From the NCBI RefSeq assembly GCF_003054325.1, contig NZ_QBKU01000005.1, positions 62,001 to 126,000 of the forward strand: a DNA stretch of 64,000 nucleotides, given 5' to 3'. The position numbers and the translations under genes were made by a program. Position 1 is the stretch's first letter, and each line of letters starts with the position of its first letter. Positions 27,488 through 35,862 of this stretch are shown piece after piece. The stretch is from Sulfitobacter mediterraneus. GTDB taxonomy: Bacteria > Pseudomonadota > Alphaproteobacteria > Rhodobacterales > Rhodobacteraceae. The notes under the pieces are model-generated. The model made no database searches and was not told the DNA's origin. It worked only from the letters and a program-made list of their open reading frames with translations.

Positions 27488-28231
27488 ATGAACCGCACCC
27501 ATCGCCTTTTTCAGATGATGACAACCTTGCGCCGCCTGCCTGCGCCCGTTCGGGCAGTGCAGTTGGCAAATGAAATGGACGTGTCCCTGCGCACTGTCTA
27601 TCGCGATATTGACGCGTTGCGCGGGCTTGGAGCCGTGATTGATGGCGAGGCCGGATTTGGCTACACCTTGATCGAGGACGCCGCATTGCCGCCGCTTGGG
27701 TTCGAAGACGACGAGCTGGAGGCGTTGGTCTTGGGCCTGCGCGATGTGGCGGTGATTGGCGATCCGGCCCTGTCCCGCGCTGCGGAATCTGCGCTTGCCA
27801 AGCTGACTGCGCGGGTGCCGCCCCGGCAGGCCCATCGCCTGCAACACGCCATTCTAGATGCCCGCCGTTTCTTTCGCCCCGATCCACCTCGCATTGATGT
27901 GGCGGATTTGCGAGCCGCCACATGGGCCGAAGAAACAGTTGCGTTCTCTTATGTTGATGCCAAAGGCGCCCCGTCGATGCGCGAGGTTGATCCACTGGGT
28001 ATCGTCTATATGCAAGACACCAATATGCTAATGGCATGGTGTCATTTACGCCGTGATTTCAGGGTGTTCCGCCTTGACCGGATGGATGATCTGCGGCGCA
28101 CCGGGCAAAGTTTTCGGCCACGCAGGGTGCCAATGCTTCGAGAATACACAAAGCAATTGCGGGCCGAAGCCGAAGAGCGGGCAAGATGCCGCCCAAGCGC
28201 AACCGGCCCTTCTGCGGATGGCAAAACCTGA
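27488..28231 (+). CDS. YafY-type transcriptional regulator (HTH-11 plus WYL domain)
   Basis: The 247-residue protein has an N-terminal winged helix (residues about 3-65: RTHRLFQMMTTLRRLPAPVR, VSLRTVYRDIDALRGLGAVI) and a WYL ligand-binding domain from about 135 (TVAFSYVDAKGAPSMREVDP, MAWCHLRRDFRVFRLDRMDD). It is divergent from a GST-family gene with a perfect palindrome between them, so it probably represses or activates that gene. The inducer is unknown. Confidence 0.9.
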   Translation: MNRTHRLFQMMTTLRRLPAPVRAVQLANEMDVSLRTVYRDIDALRGLGAVIDGEAGFGYTLIEDAALPPLGFEDDELEALVLGLRDVAVIGDPALSRAAESALAKLTARVPPRQAHRLQHAILDARRFFRPDPPRIDVADLRAATWAEETVAFSYVDAKGAPSMREVDPLGIVYMQDTNMLMAWCHLRRDFRVFRLDRMDDLRRTGQSFRPRRVPMLREYTKQLRAEAEERARCRPSATGPSADGKT

Positions 28232-28261
28232 TAAGATGGCCTTGCAGGCAACAGGTAAAAA

Positions 28262-29527
28262 ATGATGCGGATGAGCAGTCTTCTATGTGCGATGTCATTG
28301 GCTATTGCACCGGTTCTGGCACTGGCGGCAGGGCCGGAAATATCGTCTCGGCCACCGGGTCAGCGCAGCGCTTTGGCTGCCGTTGCGGGCGTGGCCGCAC
28401 AAGAGCCTGCAGGGCTGAGAAATTGGATTGCGGGTTTTCGCAAACGCGCTCTGTCGCAAGGCATTTCGGCACAGACCTTTGACACTGCAATGACTGGTCT
28501 TCGCTATGATGCGCAGGTGATTAAACGCGATCGGAACCAATCGGAATTTACCAAAACGATTTGGGATTATCTGGACACTGCCGTATCTGATCTGCGCATT
28601 GCGAACGGGCGCAAGGCCTTGGCCAAATGGCAAGGCACGCTGACCAATATCGAAGCGCGTTATGGGGTAGAGAAGGAAGTTGTCACCGCAATCTGGGGGC
28701 TTGAAAGCGCATATGGCACCTTTCGCGGCAGTGACAACGTCATCCGCTCACTGGCCACGTTGGCCTATGATGCACGCCGCGCCGCGTTCTTTGAGGCGGA
28801 GCTGATCCATGCGCTGACCATTTTGCAATCGGGGGACACCGACCGGTCCCGGATGCGCGGAAGCTGGGCCGGTGCGATGGGGCATACACAGTTTATGCCG
28901 TCATCATTTCAGGCACATGCGGTCGATTATGACGGCGATGGTCGGCGCAATATTTGGGAGGATGATCCAAAGGATGCTTTGGCGTCAACCGCTGCCTATC
29001 TGAAACATTTTGGCTGGACCAAAGGACAACCGTGGGGTGTTGAGGTCTCGTTGCCCGAGGGGTTTGATTACACGACCGCCCGCCGCGATCTGGTGAAACT
29101 GCCAAGCGCATGGGCCGCCCAAGGCGTAACGGGCACGAATGGTCCGATCGCCGACCACGGCACGGCATCGGTGCTGTTGCCGGGCGGTGCGGAGGGTGCC
29201 GCGTTCTTGGTGTTCGATAACTTTGAAGTGCTGGAAAGGTACAACACCGCAGATGCCTATGTAATCGGTGTCGGGCATCTTAGCGACCGGATCAAAGGCG
29301 GCGGGCCGATTCGCCATGATTGGCCGCGCGGCGACCGCGCCCTGACATTTGATGAGCGGATAGAATTGCAAAAGCGGCTGACGGCGGCGGGCTTTGATAC
29401 CATCAAGATCGACGCCAAAATGGGGCCTTTGACCATCAACGCCGTGCGTAATTTCCAGAAAGCCAGAGGGCTCTTGCCAGATGGTTATCCGTCATTGCGG
29501 TTGTTGGAGCGTTTGAGAGCGCTATAG
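28262..29527 (+). CDS. Lytic murein transglycosylase (MltB type) with C-terminal peptidoglycan-binding domain
   Basis: The 421-residue protein has an N-terminal signal peptide (hydrophobic 7-23, likely cleavage after LALAAG). A transglycosylase SLT_2 domain follows, with the catalytic glutamate in TAIWGLESAYGTF (about residue 148) and GAMGHTQFMPSSF. The C-terminus (about 355-420) is a PG_binding_1 repeat (DERIELQKRLTAAGFDTIKI, GPLTINAVRNFQKARGLLPD). It cleaves the glycan of peptidoglycan in the periplasm. It starts 30 bp after the YafY gene and may share its transcript. A bidirectional terminator overlaps the stop. Confidence 0.93.
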   Translation: MMRMSSLLCAMSLAIAPVLALAAGPEISSRPPGQRSALAAVAGVAAQEPAGLRNWIAGFRKRALSQGISAQTFDTAMTGLRYDAQVIKRDRNQSEFTKTIWDYLDTAVSDLRIANGRKALAKWQGTLTNIEARYGVEKEVVTAIWGLESAYGTFRGSDNVIRSLATLAYDARRAAFFEAELIHALTILQSGDTDRSRMRGSWAGAMGHTQFMPSSFQAHAVDYDGDGRRNIWEDDPKDALASTAAYLKHFGWTKGQPWGVEVSLPEGFDYTTARRDLVKLPSAWAAQGVTGTNGPIADHGTASVLLPGGAEGAAFLVFDNFEVLERYNTADAYVIGVGHLSDRIKGGGPIRHDWPRGDRALTFDERIELQKRLTAAGFDTIKIDAKMGPLTINAVRNFQKARGLLPDGYPSLRLLERLRAL

Positions 29528-29550
29528 GCCGGTATAAATCCGGCCTATAG
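29522..29550. terminator. Bidirectional hairpin terminator
   Basis: CTATAGGCCGG at 29522-29532 pairs perfectly with CCGGCCTATAG at 29540-29550 (11 bp, 7-nt loop). It includes the stop of the transglycosylase and lies just before the end of the convergent aminotransferase. Confidence 0.7.
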
Positions 29551-29559
29551 AGATGTTGT

Positions 29560-30957
29560 TTAAGATGCCGCTTTGAGCATGTCTTTTTCCTGAAGCTCCG
29601 CATAGGTCGCATCCAAGGCGGCTTTGGCCCGAGTTGCCAATTCTTCGATTTCTGCAAGGGTGATGACCAACGGCGGCGATACGATCATCCGGTCGCCCAC
29701 ATGACGCATCACGAGGTTCTGGGCAAAGCAGTTCTCGCGGCAGATATAGCCCACTGCGCCTTGCTCTCCGGCAAAGGGTGCGCGGCTGCCCTTGATGGGG
29801 GCCAATTGAATGGAAGCCATCAGACCAGACATATTGATCGTCCCAACCAAGGGATGTTCTTCAAGCGCTTCAAAGGCGGCTTTTAAGGCAGGGGCTGCAA
29901 CATTGCGCACGTGATCGACGATGTTTTCTTCTTCGATGATCCGAAGGTTTTCCAGCGCGACAGCGGCACAAACAGGATGACCCGAATAGGTATAACCGTG
30001 GTTAAACTCACAGGCACTGATCACAGAGGCCACTTCATCACTGACGATCGACCCGCCAATGGGCGCATAGCCGGAGCTGAGCCCCTTGGCGATGGTCATG
30101 ATGTCTGGGCTGATCCCAAATGTCTGAGATCCAAACATATTGCCGGTTCGTCCAAACCCGCAGATCACTTCATCGGCGATCAGCAAAACATCATGCTTTT
30201 TGCAGATCCGCTGAATTTCGGGCCAATAGGTGCTGGGGGGCACAACCACACCGCCTGCACCCTGAACAGGTTCACCAATAAAGGCTGCAACCTTATCCGC
30301 ACCCAGCTCAAGGATTTTGGTTTCCAGTTCCTGCGCACAGGCCAGACCAAAGTCTTCGGGTGTTTGATCTCCGCCCTCGGCCCACCAGTCGGGCTGTGCG
30401 ATGTGGTGAATGCCGGGAATGGGCATGCCGCCCTGTTCGTGCATGTAGGTCATGCCGCCCAGTGACCCAGACCCAACCGAGGAGCCGTGATAAGCGTTCT
30501 TGCGGCTGATCACATGGCTTTTCTCTGGCTGACCCTTTTGCGCCCAATAGGTCCGCACCATCCGGAGGTTGGTGTCATTGGCCTCAGAGCCGGAACCGGC
30601 GAAAAACACATGGTTCAGATCGCCGGGGGCGAGTTCGGCCAGTTTTGCCGCCAATGCGATCACCGGCACATGGGTCGTCTGGAAGAAGGTGTTGTAATAC
30701 GGCAGCTCAAGCATCTGGCGAGCGGCGACCTGGCTCATCTCTTCGCGGCCATATCCGATGTTGACGCACCACAGACCCGCCATTGCATCCAGAATTTCGT
30801 GGCCCTCGCTGTCTGTGAGATAGACGCCCTTGGCCCGCGTGATGACCCGCGCACCCTTTTTGCCCAGCGCCTCGTTCTCCGAAAAAGGGTGAAGGTGATG
30901 CGCGGCATCCAATGCCTGCAATTCATCAGTCGGAAGGTGGTTTGAGATGATAGACAT
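29560..30957 (-). CDS. Class III aminotransferase, probably for polyamines (putrescine/spermidine-pyruvate type)
   Basis: The 465-residue protein is a fold-type I class III aminotransferase. The PLP aspartate lies in LLIADEVICGFGR (D262) and the PLP lysine is K291 in TIAKGLSSGYAPIGG. The VFFAGSGSEANDTNLRMVRT block and LWCVNIGYGREEM are typical of omega-amino-acid/putrescine-pyruvate aminotransferases such as SpuC. The polyamine role is inferred from the neighbouring potFGHI and PuuB-like oxidase. It lies downstream of the GntR gene on the same strand, with a candidate operator in the 72-bp gap. Beta-alanine or taurine as substrate cannot be excluded. Confidence 0.88.
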   Translation of the reverse strand: MSIISNHLPTDELQALDAAHHLHPFSENEALGKKGARVITRAKGVYLTDSEGHEILDAMAGLWCVNIGYGREEMSQVAARQMLELPYYNTFFQTTHVPVIALAAKLAELAPGDLNHVFFAGSGSEANDTNLRMVRTYWAQKGQPEKSHVISRKNAYHGSSVGSGSLGGMTYMHEQGGMPIPGIHHIAQPDWWAEGGDQTPEDFGLACAQELETKILELGADKVAAFIGEPVQGAGGVVVPPSTYWPEIQRICKKHDVLLIADEVICGFGRTGNMFGSQTFGISPDIMTIAKGLSSGYAPIGGSIVSDEVASVISACEFNHGYTYSGHPVCAAVALENLRIIEEENIVDHVRNVAAPALKAAFEALEEHPLVGTINMSGLMASIQLAPIKGSRAPFAGEQGAVGYICRENCFAQNLVMRHVGDRMIVSPPLVITLAEIEELATRAKAALDATYAELQEKDMLKAAS

Positions 30958-31002
30958 GATTCTGCGCCTTTCAATATGGCCTAACGGAGTGAGCGCAGAA
31001 TA

Positions 31003-31013
31003 TGATCAAATTA
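31003..31013. promoter_or_regulatory. Candidate GntR operator upstream of the aminotransferase
   Basis: TGATCAAATTA at 31003-31013 is identical to 31824-31834 in the GntR/potF intergenic region. The core TGATCA is palindromic. These are the only two positions where I noticed the exact 11-mer, and both are in control regions of the polyamine genes. Confidence 0.5.
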
Positions 31014-31029
31014 TCCGAAGTCAATCGAA

Positions 31030-31731
31030 TCAGTTGGCTTGCTGACCTTCTTCAAAGGCGGCCTGTACCTGAAGCATACCTTGCTCTACGTCCTCTGCCA
31101 TGGCTGCAACCGCGGCTTCGATATTGTTCGCGGCCAGGGCCTCAAGCAGGTCTTTGTGTTTGTCCGGCAGATTGCTGGTTCCGAACCGCCCGCAAATGAC
31201 CCGCAACGAGGGTCCAAAGCGCAGCCAAAGCCTGTCAACTGTTGCGCTCATGATCGGGGCATCGGCGCCATCATAAATCAGGCTGTGAAACCGGTAATTG
31301 TGCGTCAAATATCCACCCACATCCCCCAGTGCAATTGCTTGATTAAGATCCCTGTCACAGGATTGCAGCGCCGCAAGCCGATCCGGTGTCATGCGTTCTG
31401 CAGCCCTACGTGTGAGTTCACTTTCGAGGGTTTTTCTCATAAAATAAAGCTCGTTGGCGCAGCTTTCGGTCAACTCCGGGACGCTAACGCGGCGGTTGCC
31501 TTGATGGGTGAGCGCCCCTTCAGAGATCAATCTGCGCAAGGCCTCGCGCACCGGGGTCATCCCTGCGCCCAACTGCTTGGTCAGGCCCTGGATGGTCACC
31601 GCTTGGCCGGGGGCCAGATCGCCAAAAAGAATCATCTGGCGCAGCTCTTCGTAGACATGTTGGTGCGCGGGCGTTTTTACGGATTGTTCCCCCCCGTTTT
31701 CCCTATTGGATGAAATCACGTCTGTCGCCAT
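31030..31731 (-). CDS. GntR-family regulator (FCD subfamily) of the polyamine genes
   Basis: From the ATG at 31731 the protein is 233 residues; the frame stays open up to 31830 but that part has no family similarity. Residues about 20-85 are the GntR winged helix (HQHVYEELRQMILFGDLAPG, GAGMTPVREALRRLISEGAL). Residues about 95-215 are the all-helical FCD effector domain with metal/ligand histidines (YLTHNYRFHSLIYDGA). It is divergent from potF and upstream of the aminotransferase. The shared TGATCAAATTA sites suggest it regulates both. The inducer could be a polyamine or its aldehyde or acid product. Confidence 0.9.
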   Translation of the reverse strand: MATDVISSNRENGGEQSVKTPAHQHVYEELRQMILFGDLAPGQAVTIQGLTKQLGAGMTPVREALRRLISEGALTHQGNRRVSVPELTESCANELYFMRKTLESELTRRAAERMTPDRLAALQSCDRDLNQAIALGDVGGYLTHNYRFHSLIYDGADAPIMSATVDRLWLRFGPSLRVICGRFGTSNLPDKHKDLLEALAANNIEAAVAAMAEDVEQGMLQVQAAFEEGQQAN

Positions 31732-31823
31732 TTTCTGCCGCCCAAATTCTACGCTGTTACGGTACCTTGCACCAATGCGTTGTGCGTGAAACCATAAATC
31801 ATCTTGCCCGAAGAGGCAAAACT

Positions 31824-31834
31824 TGATCAAATTA
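31824..31834. promoter_or_regulatory. Candidate GntR operator between the GntR gene and potF
   Basis: TGATCAAATTA at 31824-31834, extended by one base on the left to TTGATCAA, lies 44 bp before the start of potF and about 92 bp before that of the GntR gene. It matches 31003-31013 exactly. Confidence 0.5.
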
Positions 31835-31877
31835 ACGTAAGGCCGGGGTCAACCCGGTCACCTGATGGGAGCTTACT

Positions 31878-32963
31878 ATGAAGAACCGAATTCTTGGCGG
31901 CGTTGCCGCGACAGCCCTGACCGCGGTCAGCGCCATGGCCGACGAAGTACGTGTGTACAACTGGTCGGACTATATCGACGAAAGCCTGCTGGAAAAGTTC
32001 GAGGCGGAAACCGGCATCGAATTGATCTATGACGTGTTTGACAGCAACGAAGTTCTGGAAACCAAAATGCTGGCCGGTGGGTCCGGTTATGATGTTGTGG
32101 TGCCCTCCGGCACGTTCTTGCAACGCCAGATCAGCGCGGGTGCGTTTCAGAAGCTGGATATGTCCAAGCTGTCCAACAACGGCAACCTTTGGGACGTCAT
32201 CGAAGATCGCCTGAAGAAATATGACCCAAGCAACGAATACGCCATCAACTACATGTGGGGCACCACAGGTATCGGCGTGAACATTGGCAAGGTCAAAGAG
32301 GCACTGGGCGAGGATGCCCCTGTCGGCTCTCTCGCGTTGCTGTTTGATCCTGCCAATATGGAAAAGCTGGCCGGTTGCGGCGTGCATTTCCTCGACGCTC
32401 CTGCTGAAATGATCCCGGCGGCACTGGCCTACATCGGTGAGGATCCCGACAGCCAGGACAAAGACGTGATCGCAAAGGCCGAGGGCGTCTTGACCCCCGT
32501 CGCGCCGTTTGTGCAGAAATTCCACAGCTCGGAATACATCAACGCGCTGGCCAATGGCGATATCTGCGTCGCATTCGGTTGGTCGGGTGATATCCTTCAG
32601 GCGCGTGATCGTGCGGCAGAGGCGGAAAATGGTGTTGAGATCGAATATTACGCGCCGTCCGAAGGCGCGCTGATGTGGTTTGACAACATGGCAATCCCAG
32701 TTGACGCACCAAACCCCGATGCCGCGCATAAATTCCTGAACTTTATCATGGATGCGCAGAACATGGCTGCGGCCTCCAACTATGTCTACTACGCCAACGG
32801 CAATCTGGCGTCTCAGGAATTTCTTGAGGAAGACGTGATCGGCGATACCGCGATTTATCCAGACGCCGCGACACTGGAAAATCTTTATACGACATCGCCT
32901 TACGGGCCAAAAACCCAACGTTTGGTGACGCGTATGTGGACCAAGATTAAGTCCGGTACCTAA
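31878..32963 (+). CDS. potF: Putrescine/spermidine ABC transporter, periplasmic binding protein
   Basis: The 361-residue protein has a signal peptide (MKNRILGGVAATALTAVSAM A then DEVR, cleavage near residue 21). The mature N-terminus VRVYNWSDYIDESLLEKFE is the PotD/PotF signature and is followed by KMLAGGSGYDVVVPSG. It captures putrescine or spermidine in the periplasm and delivers it to the PotHI channel. It is the first gene of potFGHI-oxidase; a GGAGC ribosome site precedes the ATG. PotF versus PotD specificity cannot be settled by eye. Confidence 0.92.
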   Translation: MKNRILGGVAATALTAVSAMADEVRVYNWSDYIDESLLEKFEAETGIELIYDVFDSNEVLETKMLAGGSGYDVVVPSGTFLQRQISAGAFQKLDMSKLSNNGNLWDVIEDRLKKYDPSNEYAINYMWGTTGIGVNIGKVKEALGEDAPVGSLALLFDPANMEKLAGCGVHFLDAPAEMIPAALAYIGEDPDSQDKDVIAKAEGVLTPVAPFVQKFHSSEYINALANGDICVAFGWSGDILQARDRAAEAENGVEIEYYAPSEGALMWFDNMAIPVDAPNPDAAHKFLNFIMDAQNMAAASNYVYYANGNLASQEFLEEDVIGDTAIYPDAATLENLYTTSPYGPKTQRLVTRMWTKIKSGT

Positions 32964-33041
32964 AATTGATTGGGGCAAGGCAGCGATGCCTTGCCCTTTT
33001 TACATGCCCGATCAATTGGGCCGAGCGAAGGATTGCCAGCC

Positions 33042-34169
33042 GTGAGCCAAACCGTTTTTGCGCCTTGGGATGATCCCAAAGAAAAACCCCTCATCCGCTT
33101 TCAAAATGTAACCAAGAAGTTTGGTGAATTTGTCGCGATTGACGATCTGACGCTGGATATTTTTGAACAGGAATTCTTTGCCCTGCTTGGCCCGTCTGGC
33201 TGCGGCAAAACCACGATGATGCGCATGTTGGCCGGGTTCGAAACGCCCAGCGAAGGCCGGATCGAACTGGCCGGTCAGGATATCGGTCCGGTGCCGCCAA
33301 ACAAGCGGGCGGTGAACATGATGTTCCAGTCTTATGCTCTGTTTCCGCATCTTTCGATCTGGGAAAATATTGCATTTGGCCTCCGCCGTGATCGCAAATC
33401 CAAAGACGAGATCAATGCACGGGTTGAGGAAATGCTCAAACTCACCCGGCTTGAAAAATTTGCCCAACGCAAGCCGCATCAGATCTCTGGTGGTCAGAGA
33501 CAACGTGTGGCGCTGGCGCGATCCTTGGCCAAGGCACCCAAACTATTGTTGCTGGATGAACCTTTGGGCGCGTTGGACAAAAAGCTGCGTCAAGACACAC
33601 AGTTTGAGCTGATGGACATTCAGGAAACCACCGGTACGACCTTTGTGATCGTGACCCACGACCAAGAAGAGGCCATGACAGTTGCCTCCCGCGTGGCTGT
33701 CATGGACGAAGGCCGGATCATTCAAGTGTCCACGCCCGCCGCGATCTATGAGTATCCCAATTCGGTCTATGTGGCGGATTTCATTGGGGATGTGAACATC
33801 ATCGAAGCGACGGCAAAGGCGTCCGGCGAAGAGATGTATGATCTCAACTGGGCTGATGGTCAGCCCCCGATCAAGGCAACCTCGACCAAGCCATTCACCG
33901 AAGGGCAGCAGGCCCATTTGGCCATTCGCCCCGAGAAAATCCGCATTTCGACCGAGAAGCCGGAAGATGCGCCAAACGCCATGCAGGGCAAGGTTCTTGA
34001 TATCGCTTATCTGGGCAATCTCAGCACCTATCATGTTGAATTGCCCGGCGGTCAGATTATCAAAACCCAGACCGCCAACACCCGCCGCCTCGCACGCCGA
34101 GACATCACATGGGAAGATCCCGTCTGGATCTCATGGAGCGCCACCGCCGGCGTTTTGCTAGACCAATGA
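33042..34169 (+). CDS. potG: Putrescine/spermidine ABC transporter, ATP-binding protein
   Basis: From the probable GTG start at 33042 (after GAAGGA) the protein is 375 residues; an ATG at 32970 would add 24 residues of nondescript sequence. The ABC domain has Walker A GPSGCGKTT, the signature ISGGQRQRVALARSLA, Walker B LLLLDEP and the H-loop VTHDQEEAM. A C-terminal TOBE domain (about residues 290-370, HLAIRPEKIRI) follows, as in PotA/PotG. It energises polyamine uptake at the inner face of the membrane. The stop overlaps the start of potH by ATGA. Confidence 0.94.
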   Translation: MSQTVFAPWDDPKEKPLIRFQNVTKKFGEFVAIDDLTLDIFEQEFFALLGPSGCGKTTMMRMLAGFETPSEGRIELAGQDIGPVPPNKRAVNMMFQSYALFPHLSIWENIAFGLRRDRKSKDEINARVEEMLKLTRLEKFAQRKPHQISGGQRQRVALARSLAKAPKLLLLDEPLGALDKKLRQDTQFELMDIQETTGTTFVIVTHDQEEAMTVASRVAVMDEGRIIQVSTPAAIYEYPNSVYVADFIGDVNIIEATAKASGEEMYDLNWADGQPPIKATSTKPFTEGQQAHLAIRPEKIRISTEKPEDAPNAMQGKVLDIAYLGNLSTYHVELPGGQIIKTQTANTRRLARRDITWEDPVWISWSATAGVLLDQ

Positions 34170-35044
34170 TGCGCCGCGCCGCCCTGATCACGGTGCCTTA
34201 TCTGTGGCTTTTGCTGCTGTTCTTGGTGCCGTTTCTGATCGTTTTCAAAATCTCGCTATCTGATACCGCGCTTGCGATCCCGCCCTACGCGCCGACGATG
34301 CGCGACGGGTTATTTGCCCTCTTGGCGGAATTGGATTTTGAAAATTTTGTCTTTCTGACCGAAGATGATCTTTACTGGAAGGCTTATCTCAGCTCTCTCA
34401 AGATCGCTGTTATCTCTACGGTGTTGACCTTGTTGGTCGGCTACCCCATCGCCTATGGCATGGCCCGCGCCCCCGAAGAATGGCGGCCGACCTTGATGAT
34501 GTTGGTGATCCTGCCGTTCTGGACCTCCTTTCTGATCCGCGTTTATGCGTGGATGGGTATTCTGAGCAACGAAGGACTGTTGAACCAATTCCTTCAGTGG
34601 CTCGGGCTGATCAATGATCCGCTGACCATTCTGAACACGACCACCGCTGTCTATATCGGTATCGTTTATACCTATCTGCCGTTTATGATCCTGCCAATTT
34701 ATGCAGCGCTGGATCGGCTTGACGATTCATTGAACGAAGCCGCCGAAGATCTGGGATGTTCGCGCATGCAGGCGTTTTGGTTGGTGACCATTCCTCTGTC
34801 CAAAAACGGAATCATTGCAGGCTCATTCCTTGTGTTCATCCCGGCGTTGGGCGAATTTGTGATCCCGTCTCTGCTTGGTGGATCAGGCACGCTGATGATC
34901 GGCAAAGTGCTTTGGGAAGAATTCTTTAACAACCGCGATTGGCCGGTCGCCAGCGCGGTTGCGGTGATCTTGCTGCTGATCCTCGTGATCCCGATTGTGC
35001 TGTTCCAGCGCAATCAGCAAAAACAGGCGGAGGCAGAGCAATGA
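34166..35044 (+). CDS. potH: Putrescine/spermidine ABC transporter, permease PotH
   Basis: The 292-residue permease starts at the ATG at 34166, overlapping the potG stop. It has six predicted membrane helices, with the EAA loop (NEAAEDLGCSRMQAFWLVTI) between helices 4 and 5, where the ATPase docks. The opening helix (TVPYLWLLLLFLVPFLIVFK) matches the PotH/PotB family. The stop overlaps potI by ATGA, so potFGHI is one transcript. Confidence 0.93.
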   Translation: MMRRAALITVPYLWLLLLFLVPFLIVFKISLSDTALAIPPYAPTMRDGLFALLAELDFENFVFLTEDDLYWKAYLSSLKIAVISTVLTLLVGYPIAYGMARAPEEWRPTLMMLVILPFWTSFLIRVYAWMGILSNEGLLNQFLQWLGLINDPLTILNTTTAVYIGIVYTYLPFMILPIYAALDRLDDSLNEAAEDLGCSRMQAFWLVTIPLSKNGIIAGSFLVFIPALGEFVIPSLLGGSGTLMIGKVLWEEFFNNRDWPVASAVAVILLLILVIPIVLFQRNQQKQAEAEQ

Positions 35045-35862
35045 GGCGCTTAAGCTGGTTCAATGTCACGTCGCTGACGCTGGGATTTGCCTTTCTATAC
35101 CTGCCGATGGTCATTCTGGTGATCTACAGTTTCAACGCATCAAAACTGGTCACGGTTTGGGCCGGGTTCTCCACCAAATGGTACGGCGAATTGATCCAGA
35201 ACGAGGCGTTTCTGGATGCGGCTTGGGTTACACTCAAGGTTGCGGTTATATCCTCAACCTTTGCGACCATTCTGGGCACGATGGCCGCCTATGTATTGGT
35301 GCGTGGCGGGCGCTTTCTGGGTCGGACATTGTTCTCTGGCATGATCTACGCCCCGCTGGTGATGCCCGAAGTGATCACCGGTCTGTCGTTGCTGCTTTTG
35401 TTTATCGGGATTGGGCTGGATCGCGGTGTTCTGACCATCGTTCTGGCGCATACGACCTTTTCCATGTGCTATGTCTCGGTGGTTGTCTCATCGCGGCTGG
35501 TCTCCTTTGACCGGTCGTTGGAAGAGGCCGCGCTTGATTTGGGATCCTCCCCATGGGAGGCGTTTCGCCTTGTGACCTTGCCGATCATTGCGCCAGCTGT
35601 GATTTCCGGTTGGCTTCTGGCGTTTACACTCAGCTTGGATGATCTGGTGATTGCGTCATTCACCTCTGGCCCCTCTGCCACGACATTGCCGATCAAGATC
35701 TTCAGCGCGGTGCGCTTGGGCGTCTCTCCCGAGATTAACGCGCTTTCCACGATTATGATCGCCATTGTGACCGTGGGCGTGATCAGCGCCTCTTTGGTCA
35801 GCAAACGCAATTCGCTTCGCGCCCAAAAGGATGCGCAGGCGGCGGAACGTGCCAACGGATGA
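35041..35862 (+). CDS. potI: Putrescine/spermidine ABC transporter, permease PotI
   Basis: The 273-residue permease starts at the ATG at 35041. It has about six membrane helices and an EAA loop (LEEAALDLGSSPWEAFRLVT) typical of PotI/PotC, with the later FTLSLDDLVIASFTSGPSAT conserved in the family. It pairs with PotH to form the channel. The stop is overlapped by the start of the oxidase gene, so uptake and degradation are co-transcribed. Confidence 0.93.
   Translation: MRRLSWFNVTSLTLGFAFLYLPMVILVIYSFNASKLVTVWAGFSTKWYGELIQNEAFLDAAWVTLKVAVISSTFATILGTMAAYVLVRGGRFLGRTLFSGMIYAPLVMPEVITGLSLLLLFIGIGLDRGVLTIVLAHTTFSMCYVSVVVSSRLVSFDRSLEEAALDLGSSPWEAFRLVTLPIIAPAVISGWLLAFTLSLDDLVIASFTSGPSATTLPIKIFSAVRLGVSPEINALSTIMIAIVTVGVISASLVSKRNSLRAQKDAQAAERANG

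Noticed and set aside
31827-32978. Open frame of 383 codons on the minus strand across potF
   Set aside because: It lies entirely antisense to a clear PotF binding protein and has no family features.
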